The notes beneath the pieces are model-generated. The model worked only from the letters and a program-made list of their open reading frames with translations, did no database searches and had not been told where the DNA came from. Shown here one piece after another: positions 54,546-64,000 of a stretch of 64,000 nt of DNA. Position numbers and translations under genes: made by a program. Numbering within the stretch: position 1 is the stretch's first letter; every line of letters begins with the position of its first letter. This DNA comes from Scolanthus callimorphus (taxonomy: Eukaryota > Cnidaria > Anthozoa > Actiniaria > Edwardsiidae), in assembly GCA_033964015.1 (NCBI GenBank), contig CM066922.1:20198507-20262506 (forward strand), in the 5' to 3' direction.

Positions 54546-57500
54546 AAATTAAAAAGATGGCAACTATAAAAAAAAAACTTGTCCTCCTCCTAGCAACGAC
54601 AATTTAACTCCTGTGCCTTCACCCCCGCTCAGTCCAGACATAAATTAGTCCAAAGCCGACCGCAGCTTTTCAGTTCTGGTCCAGACCTTTGCCGCCATCT
54701 CCCGTACAAATAATACTGGCTTGTAAATTTTCCTGATACTGAACGCGAAATTCAAAAACGTTTGCCGTAGAAAGAAAACAAACGTAAGCTTTGATATCCC
54801 AGAAAAGTTAGATTTATAGCTATCCAACAAAATATCTTTTGCACCATGGCCAAAACCAAGTGAAAATGAGAGTTGAATAGGTTCACGAATGGGGAGAAAA
54901 GACGGAGGTCCGCCATATTTGTGCCAAGCAAACAATCTCTGGTTTTCAAGTAATTCAAGCTTGGATGAGAGGACATTGGACAGCTAGGTAAATGCTAAAA
55001 TTACGCACGAAATTTTCTTTCGAAGCCTAATGTAACAAGCCACCACAGGGACTCGCGCATGTTTAGTCGTTTTGCCGCGGTGTCGCCAGAGCCCCCTTCT
55101 CTACTGCAAATACTACGTTCCTGTGCTTTTTATGCTGTCTCATATGAAATTATTTAATACAGTGCGATAAGTGCATGCTAAAAATCTCCATATAGATCAC
55201 CGCGCGCATCACGTCACTACGCAGCTACGTGTCTATTTTAAGACGATTTCAGGTATGTGACGTGCGATTTCTCTGTGGCGATCCCATGACGATGTCATAT
55301 CGCACGATGAAAACAACCGATCTTTTGGCGATTTCACTTGGGATGTCGCCGCGACGTCGCAGGCGTTTTGAACATTCCACTGCGATGCGGGTGCGATTTC
55401 TTCAGATAGCCAACAAACGGACAAATATCGCTGGCCAAATCGGCGGATGTTTGACCACCGCGATATGACGTCGACGATCGCAAAAATCGCGTGTGAACGG
55501 GCCTTTAAGAACTACGTTTTTCCGAGTAAATGTGCGCGCGATTGAATTTTAGATCCTTAGCCATTAGGTGGTCATCCTGTGGCTCATCAGCTGACTCGAG
55601 ACGACTGCAGATGAGATGCTACTGAAACAAAAATGCTGTACGTGCCACACACTCCACGGGACCATCCTTCTACACCCTTTAGTTATATGTCAGTGCCGCA
55701 AAATCTTGTTGTGAAGCCTGTCTTAGGAGAGTATTTTTATAGAACACACCCTCATCACATCATAATCATCGGTGAATTCTGTTCCATTGCGACAATTCCT
55801 GAGCTTCATTTTACCATAGATTAGTGAATTTCAATAGGTATAATTGACACTCTAGGCATCCTTAGATGATCTTTCAGGGGATCAATGGTTGTCTGCTCAC
55901 GGAAAATAAAAGTAGACAAGGATGACGTGTACGCATGCGCAATCGGACAAATTAAAAAGAAGCTCATTGCCGTGTCATTTTAATGCTTACTATTGGAATA
56001 TGAGTAAAAAAACATTCTAAACGGCAAACTATGAAAAACATTTCTGCATTAACGTGAGATATACTACTACTCATTTAAAAAGAAAACTAACAACGTGTCC
56101 CACATGGATTTCTAACACACTCTTCAGGCCTATAAATACGTTGGCGATACATAATTAATTAGTTGATTGTTCACTAACGGTACAAGGGGCGTCCTGATAT
56201 GGTCTGGTGGCCGGGCGTACTCTCACCCATAGGTATCTAGCTACTGAACAATTCAACACCAGGATAGCGACTGTCAGGGCCGAAATCTCTGGCGTGGGCG
56301 TAAGAACCGTTACGGTCGCCATACGACGCTTCAGCTCTTTGTCTGGAAGTATGGTCCTATTTTTTTTCTCTTTTTCCTCAAGTCAAGTAAATGCTCAATA
56401 TACATTGGTGTGGACATGCAAATGATTTATCAGCATTATCACTCGGCATTATTACCGAGTTAACCTGTGAAAAGCTATCCACCCCACTCTCTAAAGTCCC
56501 TCATTGACCATAAAACACAAACGAGATATGGGCGCGCGGAGATATGGAATTTATCTTCGAGTGTTCACAGTGATATCGAATGAGTGAGCGTCCATGCATT
56601 ATTCTGTTTATTATATAACAAGAAAAAATGCCATGCTCCAGGGAAGTACCTTTTATTGGCCACGGGAGAAGACATCTGATTGGCTGATATTTTCACATGT
56701 AAAAATATCGTATTTTGACATATGAAAATAGACGGCTTTTCTAAGTGGCAGAAATCCCTGCAAACAATGAGGTTTATATAATAACACGGCTTATACACCA
56801 AGAAATACGCCTAATAATTAGAGCGCGGCCAACAGGAAGTGGATCAAGGTATTCGTTAAACAAACCAATCGAAGCAAAGCAAGGCAGACTTGAGGTTAGT
56901 AGTCATGCGTGTTCACTGGCAGCACTCCAATATTTTAAATAATAAATACACGCTTTTCAGTGCTAGACCTCATATTTTCATAGTTCAACTTTACGAGGTT
57001 AATAGTAACTTAGTATTAGGGAGCGGTCAAACATCTGTACTCGAGCGGGACCCGATTTTATCACGGGAGGTGGTAGGTCCCGGGCTGTACCTACCCACCC
57101 GTTTTTTCAATGCCCATTTTCTCCATGCTCAAGTAAGGGGTGTTGGATTTTATTGCATGGATGTGTTGCTCTCGATATGAAGAAGACGGTGCTGAGCCTA
57201 ACGTTTGTATTAATTTATTATTTTACGAGATATTTGCATTTAAAAATGGCCATTTTTTTCCTAAAAGAAGGTTGGTTGCGGCATACACCACCCCATCGGG
57301 TCTCATTCAAGTACAGATGTTTTGACCACTTCCATTACCGATTACCGACAAAGACCGCAAATTTTAACTGACTACCGACAATTTTCAAGAATTTTAACCG
57401 GCATCCAGACAGCCCCCTATCCAGACCCTTGATTGTAGGTAATATGATATGTCAGTGGAGGCGTTTCTTGCCCTATAGCTGATATACAAGCTGATATACA

Positions 57501-57742
57501 TGTAGAAGAGCAAATGAAGTTACTTTTTAACATTAAATTTATTGTGTCCTCACCTTTGCTTGCCACGATGCTGTAGAATAAAATTCGACGACTTTTTCGT
57601 GTGTTATCCAAAAAAAAGGGAAAACGCGAGCTGAAACCCTTCGCGCGCACCATTATTTCAACAGGATAGCATGCAGGCCACAGGATAGAAACCCAAAGCG
57701 TTCTGCTGCCATTTTCGTTCAATCCTGATTTTTTTGCTTAGT
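54546..57742. other. Repeat-rich stretch without a recognisable gene
   Basis: No supported coding region. A CG-rich block at about 55240-55505 ends CGTGTGAACGGGCCTTTAA, a typical MITE edge. 56530-56600 shares GAATTTATCTTCGAGTGTTC with 39596. The rest has only short random ORFs. Confidence 0.5.
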
Positions 57743-57886
57743 TTTACGTTTCAAACGTGTACATTTTGTCGAGAAGTAGACGCATTTCTCGCACTCTCAT
57801 TGGCTGAGAAAAAGGTCAAAACAGCAGCCAATCAGCAAACGAGAAACGCGACAACTTCTCGGCAAACGTGCACTTTTGAAACGTAA
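57743..57886. mobile_element. Short MITE with TTACGTTTCAAACGTG ends
   Basis: TTACGTTTCAAACGTGTACA at the left matches inverted CGTGCACTTTTGAAACGTAA at the right. An internal TCTCATTGGCTGAG / CAGCCAATCAG pair adds to the fold. Confidence 0.8.
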
Positions 57887-58162
57887 TCCTACGCAAAAAA
57901 AAAATGGTCAAGCTTCAGGGTTGAACGCAAATGGTAGTGGTTTCTTATATGATTTTATACAAAATGGAAAAAAAATTCTCACTATCCTTCTTTGTGGAAG
58001 CAATTATTGGCAACTGGAAACAATTATGCCAGGCAACAGCCTTTATTGACACCGCTTTTGATGTCTGGAAAATATTTGCCACTCATATAGACCATGTTTA
58101 TTGTGCCTTCTAAATGACATTATGGCGTATAGAATAGAATAGAAACTTTAAGGAACCTTGTA

Positions 58163-58540
58163 GCCCGGGGGGGGGGACTCCCTATATTTGAATGCTAGGA
58201 GTGACCGTCGTATTTTTTAGGGGTTGAAATCGGCGATCTGGTATTTTTTAGGGTTTGAAAATAAAAACGATATAGTAAGAAAATAGGTATTTTTTAGGGG
58301 ATTCTCACGCAAATAAAGTAGTGTTTTTGAAAGTCGAGAGGATACATTTGATGTATATTAAATAAACGGCCAGAATAAAATTTAATCTGTCAAAATTGTT
58401 GGTATTTTTTAGGGTATTTTCAGACTGAGGGGTATTTTTAGGGTGGAAATTTTTTCCGACCAGGTATTTTTTAGGGTCAAAATTCGAGTTTCCCGACGGT
58501 CACCCCTAGCATTTTAACCTTAGAGTCACCCCCCCGGGCC
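58163..58540. mobile_element. MITE with G-run ends and TATTTTTTAGGG motifs
   Basis: The left end CCCGGGGGGGGGGACTC and the right end GAGTCACCCCCCCGGG are inverse. AGGAGTGACCGTCG pairs with CGACGGTCACCCCT. The interior has six GTATTTTTTAGGG-like repeats. The rest up to 59.19 kb shows nothing supported. Confidence 0.78.
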
Positions 58541-59189
58541 TTGTAGCCTGGGCTAAGCCCATACTAATTAGGGCTGTTTTGGCGTAGCCGATCCAGCGCT
58601 ATTATCCCTCCTGGCCGTGAAAATTCACAGGGTTACACCTTGCTCTTTACTATTGATATCCTAGGGATTGGGAAGTGAGGACGAGTCTACAAACAACAAA
58701 GAAGAAACGTCCAGGTTTTTTCGAGAGCTAGGCCACAAGGTCGGATTTGTTGGACCTCTTTTAGATTCAGACTTAAAAATTGCGTGAGCTAAATCCTTAA
58801 TTGCAATGACCTGAAGTCCATAATGAATACATGTAGACATATTTTCCGACATTTCTAACCCCAAAGTTCATCAGTCTTTTTCTATTCTTGTAGAACCAGA
58901 CTAACGTCAAACAATCCCCTCGACTTGTTTCATTTGCCATCGCAGAAGATTCCGCATTTAAAATGCTTCAAGGAGCTTTCGAAAAAAGCTCTTCCTCAAG
59001 TTGTATAGTAGTAAAGGCCACATGTATACTTTGCGTGCCTATTTTTGCGTGCCTTATAAATTAAAACGCTTGCAGCACACACAAATCAAAACATAACAAA
59101 ATGCGCACTTTCCCTGGCATTTTGCATGATAAAGGTCATCTCCGTTCGCGGGTTTACCACACAATAGCAAACAACCTTACAATAACATG

Positions 59190-60445
59190 TAGATGTTCAG
59201 GCAAGCCTGTGACCGCGTAGCACTAAGTTCAACATCCTTTATTACCAACAGAAGACAGCGAGTGGTCGTCAATGGGGCCTCTTCCACCTGGTCCCCAGTA
59301 CTATCAGGCGTGCCCCAGGGCACAGTCTTAGGACCGATCTTATTCTTGCTGTTCATAAATGACCTACCATCTGGAATCAAGTCTCACGTGAAACTGTTTG
59401 CCGACGACAGCGTCCTTTACCGCCCAATAAAAAGCTCTGATGACCATCACGCCCTACAGCAGGATCTTCACTACCTTGAACGATGGGCAGACCAATGGCA
59501 GATGAAGTTTGCGCCTAAAAAATGTTACATATTGACCATCACCTTGAAGCGTGACAAGTCCCAGTTTCCATATTGTCTATGTGGCACAGCACTCCATGGG
59601 GTTAGCGTCCAAAAATATCTTGGAGTTCACATTTCAACATCTCTCAATTGGTCTAAACACACGGAGGAAGTCAAGAAGAAGGCCAATGCAGTCTTGGGTA
59701 TCCTACAAAGGAATTTATCTTCCTGTCCAGCTGCTGTGAAGGAGCAGGCCTACAAGGCGCTGGTACGACCACTGGCGGAGTACGGGACGGTGGCATGGAG
59801 TCCCCACACTAAGAAGGACATTCAAAAGTTGAATCTGTACAACGCCGCGCCGCCAGATTTGTGTGCAACGATTACGGAAGGCATAGCAGTGTCACAGATA
59901 TGTTGGTAAACCTAGGATGGCACTCATTAGAACTTAGGCGATCAGTATTTGACTCTGTCATGTTCTATAAGATCTACCACGGGCTAGTCAAATTGATTTC
60001 CCATGTGACGTCCAGCGCAAACCTGGCTGTTACTCAACCAGGTCAAGCGTCAGAAACACCTGCCAACTTACACTTCCGCCTCCTTCTATTAATCAGTTTA
60101 AATTCTCCTTTTTTTCAAGAACTATCCCCGTCTGGAACTCTCTGCCACAGCAAATCATAGATCTCAGCACTGCTAATGAATTTAAGATAGCCGCCACTGG
60201 CGAGCTGGCCCGGCAATGATCTAGTTATCATACTACCCATGTACATGTCGTTATTGTCGTGCTTGTCTCTCGTTGTCTTTATTGCTACGTTTATTTATTT
60301 ATTGTTTCCTTTGCTTTATTTATTTATTTATTTATTTATTTTATTTTATTTTATTCAAGGCGTAGTATGTGCATGGGTGGTTGGTACGCTGTACCTCATT
60401 GCCGGATTAGCTCGCTAGTGGCAATTACTATATTTAAAGGTTAAA
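59190..60445 (+). mobile_element. 5'-truncated non-LTR retrotransposon, RT fragment and 3' end
   Basis: The frame 59236-59900 reads SFITNRRQRVVVNG, SGVPQGTVLGPILFLLFIND, then the FADD catalytic box and RPLAEYGTVAWSPH. After a frame break near 59900 it continues LGWHSLELRRSVFDSVMFYK. This is the second half of a LINE reverse transcriptase (Jockey/CR1-like order). Endonuclease and early RT motifs are absent. The tail carries a TTTA-rich microsatellite (60292-60354). It interrupts a repeat seen uninterrupted at 11707-11760. Confidence 0.9.
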
Positions 60446-60447
60446 AA

Positions 60448-60950
60448 CAGAGTGGAGATAAGGAATTAACCTTGTGTGAAAGCTAACGTGCTAATGAAAT
60501 GGTCCCATGTGTAGACTGCTTGCAGTCCCTTGCTCGGGGGACGTCCATAATAAGAGGGTAAAAGTCTCACTTTGTGCGCGCCCAGTACTGTGCATTGGCT
60601 GATTGCATTTTTAATCCGCACAGGGGGGGTTGAGGACCTATGGAAATTTTCCAGGGGGGTTGTTTTGGACTCTGGAAATTCCACGGGAGGGGGTATGTCT
60701 GGAGACTGGAAATGCCAGGGGGGAGGGTAAAAAAGTGACTTTCCAGGGACATTTTATCCAAAAATAGATTTTCCAGGGGTATTTTGCCAGAAAAAATGGA
60801 AATTCCAGGGGAGGGGGTCCTTTATGAGGTTGGAAATTCCAGGGGAGGGGGTCTGTTTCACGAGTGGAAATTCCAGGGGAGGGGGTCTTTTTAAAAGAGG
60901 TCCTCAACCCCCCCAGTGCGGTTTAAAAATGCAATCAGCCATTGTACTAG
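60448..60950. mobile_element. MITE arm plus inverted copy of the GGAATTTCC-rich MITE
   Basis: 60448-60512 is one arm (GAGTGGAGATAAGGAATTAA...) of the element at 11753-11938. 60590-60950 is the reverse-orientation relative of 13580-13937, beginning GCATTGGCTGATTGCATTTT and ending GTGCGGTTTAAAAATGCAAT, with TGGAAATTCCAGGGG repeated about eight times. Confidence 0.82.
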
Positions 60951-61338
60951 GCGTGCGCAAATTACGACTTTTAACCTTATATTACGCGCGCAAAGTAAGA
61001 CTTCTAACATCTTATTACGGACCGTCCTACTTATATATTCAATTTCCGTTTTGCTAATCGATACGAAAATTAAAAAGAACGCCATAAAATGTTCAAATCA
61101 CGGCTTACACTTTTCAGTTCACATAAATAGCTTTCAAATCTCTCACAACTTTTAACCCCAAAATTCATGTTTACCAATTGTTATTAGAAATCATTTTAAG
61201 ACTTCACCCCCATCTGATCTCACCAGAGAAATAGTAATTGACTGACGTGGTGTGAAACACATTTAGAACGCGCGCGCATTCTATGAATTTCCTCCATGTT
61301 AGGCGCGCGCAAATCCTTCTAATTCTTAACTCACTCAC

Positions 61339-61426
61339 CTTGTCCCCGGCGTGGTATGGGTGCTGAATAACTTAGTGTTGCTGTCAGTAGAACAATAAAC
61401 ACCAACCACAGGGCATAACGCCCCAT
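61339..61426 (-). CDS. Third copy of the signal-peptide first exon
   Basis: 88 bp, start codon at 61426, GTGAG donor, phase 1, predicted peptide identical to the 52.7-kb copy. The conserved 5' flank (GCGAAGAGAGTTTTCAACAC) is present as in the other two. It lies 656 bp from the start codon of the divergent kelch gene at 62082, so they may share a promoter region. Confidence 0.75.
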
Positions 61427-62081
61427 GATTTGTGTTGAAAACTCTCTTCGCTGTTTCTAAACCGTATTGGTCGAGCCCCCAGCTAAGACTGAAAATCTTG
61501 TCGTAATTTGCTCTGATTGATCGAATTCTCCTATGACGTCATGATTACCGCGCTTCACATAAAACTAATCTTAAAACACCATATTGTTCGGGTTACAACA
61601 CTCTTTTTATGACCTTCTTTGATTCTTTCATCGCACTTTTATAGTAGATGTTTCCTAGCGCCAAAAAACAGATTCATTTTGTGCGCGCTCACTTCTAATT
61701 CATTCCTTTCATTGTAATGGGCTAGGAATGGGGGTGTTGGGGTGGAATAAATTGATTGATTGATTGATTGAGGGGAGGGGAGAGGGTAGGAAAAAGGGGG
61801 ACCTGCTTGTCAACTCTTGGCCGTTTTACACGTTTTGTATACAAATGTATGAAAGGAGTATACAATGTTTTTGTACCCCTTTCATATATTACACAAACCG
61901 AAAAAGGTACCCCATTCAGTTCAGCTCGGGCTGAAATGCTTTATTCCTAGCATTTGTGAAGGGTCTCAGGGTTGAAATTTCGGCCCACCGCCCGATCCGG
62001 CAAAGCGGGCTCCCTGCCCCTTTGCTACCAGAAGAGGTCTGGTTACCACTGCGCTCGAGCGGCGGTAAAGCCAAATCCAAC

Positions 62082-64000
62082 ATGGCCGCCCGGACTGCTT
62101 CTTTGCTGCGGCACTTTCTGTATAGTAAGAGCAAAGCTGCTGCTGGTCTCGCCCAGAAAAAGCTCATTACAAGCAAGAAGAAAAATACCCTACAACAGCT
62201 AAACGAGTACCGCCTTTCAAATCACCTGTGCGATGTGGTTTTGGTAACAGGAGACCGCGAATTCCCGGCTCACAGAGTTGTGCTAGCGGCTGGTGGGGGG
62301 ATTCTTCTCAGGTCTTTTCGCCTCCAATATGAGAGAACAGACTGAGAGCAAAATCGAGCTCCCCCAAGTCGACCACGAAGTCTTTAATGATATCCTGGGC
62401 TTCATTTACACGGGACAAATGGAGGTAAATCGGGAAAACGCACAGCGTATCATAATGGCGGCGGATTTCTTGTTGCTTGAAGAAATCAAACAATCAGTTG
62501 ACGAATTCCTTGCTCCAATATTTCTTGAGGATAGCTCGCTAACTCCAAGTGATATCGCTTCTGCCTATCAGTTTGCCAGTCAGTACGACTGTATCTCCCT
62601 TGTTGATGTTCTCTTCAAGCAAGTTTGCAAGAATTTCGAGAAAATTGTGAGTGAATCAGACTCAGAGGAGGCATTCCTTGAATTCGACGCAAAATCCTTG
62701 CTTAACGTATTATCTTCGGATTCTGTGGTGGTGAGTAGTGAGGACGTAGCTTTCAAAGCTGTCATGAAGTGGGTTAGACACCGAAAGGACAGGGAACCAT
62801 TGCTTCATCAGTTACTTTCCCATATCCGTCTTTGTTCACTGTCTGAAGATTTCATCCAATCAGAAGTTCTAAAGGACCCTATTGTTGCATCAAGTCCTGA
62901 TTGCGTCCTTAAAGTTCAGACTTTTTTGAGAACCAGCTATGATCCTACAGATGTAAATCTACCTCATGCAAGAGATTGTCTAGATGCATACACTCATGCT
63001 ATTTTTGTCATTCCGCAAAATCGTACACATCATCACAGCTGCATCCCAGACGGAGTTTGGTGTTACATACCGTCAACAAATTTCTGGTTCTACATCCCAA
63101 ACGTCAAACATTTTGAACTTGGCTTGCCATTTTTCCACAAAGGCTCGCTCTTTACAGTAATGGTTGACTCTGATAAAGAAAGTACCATACATTTGAAAAA
63201 ATATGACTTACAGGTCAATACCTGGTCCTCTGTTTTTGAGGGAGTACCTGGCTCTACGTGGAACGTCTGCAGGCTTATTTGAAAGGCACTGTTTATATTA
63301 TCGGAGGAACAGAAAATAATGCATTTTGTTCCAATGATGTGCTTGCTTGTGATCTGGAATCACACCCTCTTTCATTTAAGCGAGTAGCATCACTAAACAC
63401 GCCTAGAGACACACCATCAGTTGTATCAGATAACCAGTATATCTATGTTATGGGGGGAGAAATTGACTTTGGAGTACTTTTCTCTGAGACAAACACAATG
63501 GAGCGATACAACCCAGATTTAAATTCCTGGTCATACCTGTCTCCAGCCCCTTGTAATATTGGTGGCTCTCGGGATCAGAGTACATTGGTGAATGGAGTGA
63601 TTTTTGTGATTCAAAAAGATGTACTAACAGATGCACATTTGTTTGATTTAATGTACAACATCGGTACCAACACCTGGTCAAAAATCCCAGCAGCACCACT
63701 CAGTACTGAGGGTGGGGTGCTAACACCCTATCAAGATACGCTCTATCTGATAGGTGGAGGCCATAGCAACAGCAGACTGCCAGGATTTAGGAAAGGAAAT
63801 GTAATCAATATTGTTTGTTATGATTTAAAGGAGAATCTTTGGTCAGATGTCATATCAACAACAAAGGTAAAAGTGACTAACCGTTATGGAAATGGTAAGG
63901 GTGAACCACTTGACTGCATTGATTTGGGAGGAACTGCAGTGCGTTTGCGTAAGGATTTTATTTCTACACTTCAGTTACTTCAGCATGTTAAACCTCAATC
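62082..64000 (+). CDS. BTB-BACK-kelch (KLHL-type) protein, cut by window end
   Basis: KLHL proteins are substrate adaptors of CUL3 ubiquitin ligases: BTB binds CUL3 and kelch repeats bind the substrate. Start ATGGCCGCC at 62082 (MAARTASLLRHF), chosen because the upstream frame is unlike the family. The BTB domain is at about residues 35-150 (LCDVVLV, FPAHRVVLAA, FIYTGQMEV), followed by BACK (SQYDCISLVDVLFKQV) and kelch blades (TVYIIGG, YIYVMGG, TLYLIGG). No intron in at least 1.9 kb. Two frame breaks: one extra G in the run at 62295-62300 (LAAGGGFFSGLF is restored if one is removed), and one missing base near 63250-63267, just before LQAYLKGTVYIIGG. It could be a retrocopy, but many KLHL genes have one long exon, and clean family sequence on both sides of each break favours sequence error over decay. 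I cannot assign a specific KLHL number. Confidence 0.88.

Noticed and set aside
54645..54976. A 96-codon minus ORF (MFAWHKYGG...)
   Set aside because: No recognisable family, no convincing splice context, and random-like composition.
1..64000. tRNA, rRNA or snRNA genes
   Set aside because: I looked for cloverleaf A/B-box pairs and rRNA-like blocks and found none I could support by eye.

Overview
The window is metazoan nuclear DNA. It has multi-exon genes with GT-AG introns, no operons, and a very high load of short inverted-repeat (MITE-like) elements, minisatellites and decayed retroelements. Gene content (ornithine carbamoyltransferase, RPGR, a BTB-kelch protein and a secreted Asp/Glu-rich repeat protein), moderate intron sizes and the repeat style suggest a marine invertebrate. 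An anthozoan cnidarian (coral or anemone) is my best guess, but no marker settles it.

Layout. (1) About 0.5-7.9 kb, minus strand: mitochondrial ornithine carbamoyltransferase (OTC), nine exons recovered, C-terminal exon(s) off the left edge. (2) 7.97-21.85 kb, plus strand: RPGR, sixteen exons with phases that chain, from an RCC1 propeller through Glu/Lys-rich exons to a C-terminal CaaX box (CLIL). OTC and RPGR are head to head with 117 bp between start codons, the same neighbour pair and orientation as on human Xp11.4. (3) 22-27.6 kb: intergenic, minisatellite and MITEs. (4) 27.66-48.5 kb, minus strand: a gene I do not recognise, with signal peptide, about eleven exons and a roughly 1.6-kb-residue-scale (about 1,590 aa) acidic product. 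It contains a 50-residue Asp/Glu/Ser repeat and ends in Glu-rich repeats. One intron is almost wholly a 2.2-kb pyrimidine-rich minisatellite and another holds nine near-identical 416-bp tandem units. Its signal-peptide exon recurs twice more upstream, at 52.7 and 61.4 kb. (5) 49-62 kb: mostly repeats, foldback elements and two non-LTR retrotransposon remnants. (6) 62.08 kb to the end, plus strand: an apparently intronless BTB-BACK-kelch gene, cut by the window edge.

Several otherwise convincing coding regions carry isolated one-base frameshifts (RPGR exon 9, the acidic gene, the kelch gene). In every case one inserted or removed base restores both the protein frame and the intron phase. Base-level errors in the assembly are therefore the simplest explanation, though real decay cannot be excluded by reading alone.

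All coordinates and translations were worked out by eye. Splice sites were chosen by GT/AG signal plus phase agreement and, for OTC and RPGR, by agreement with the known family layout.
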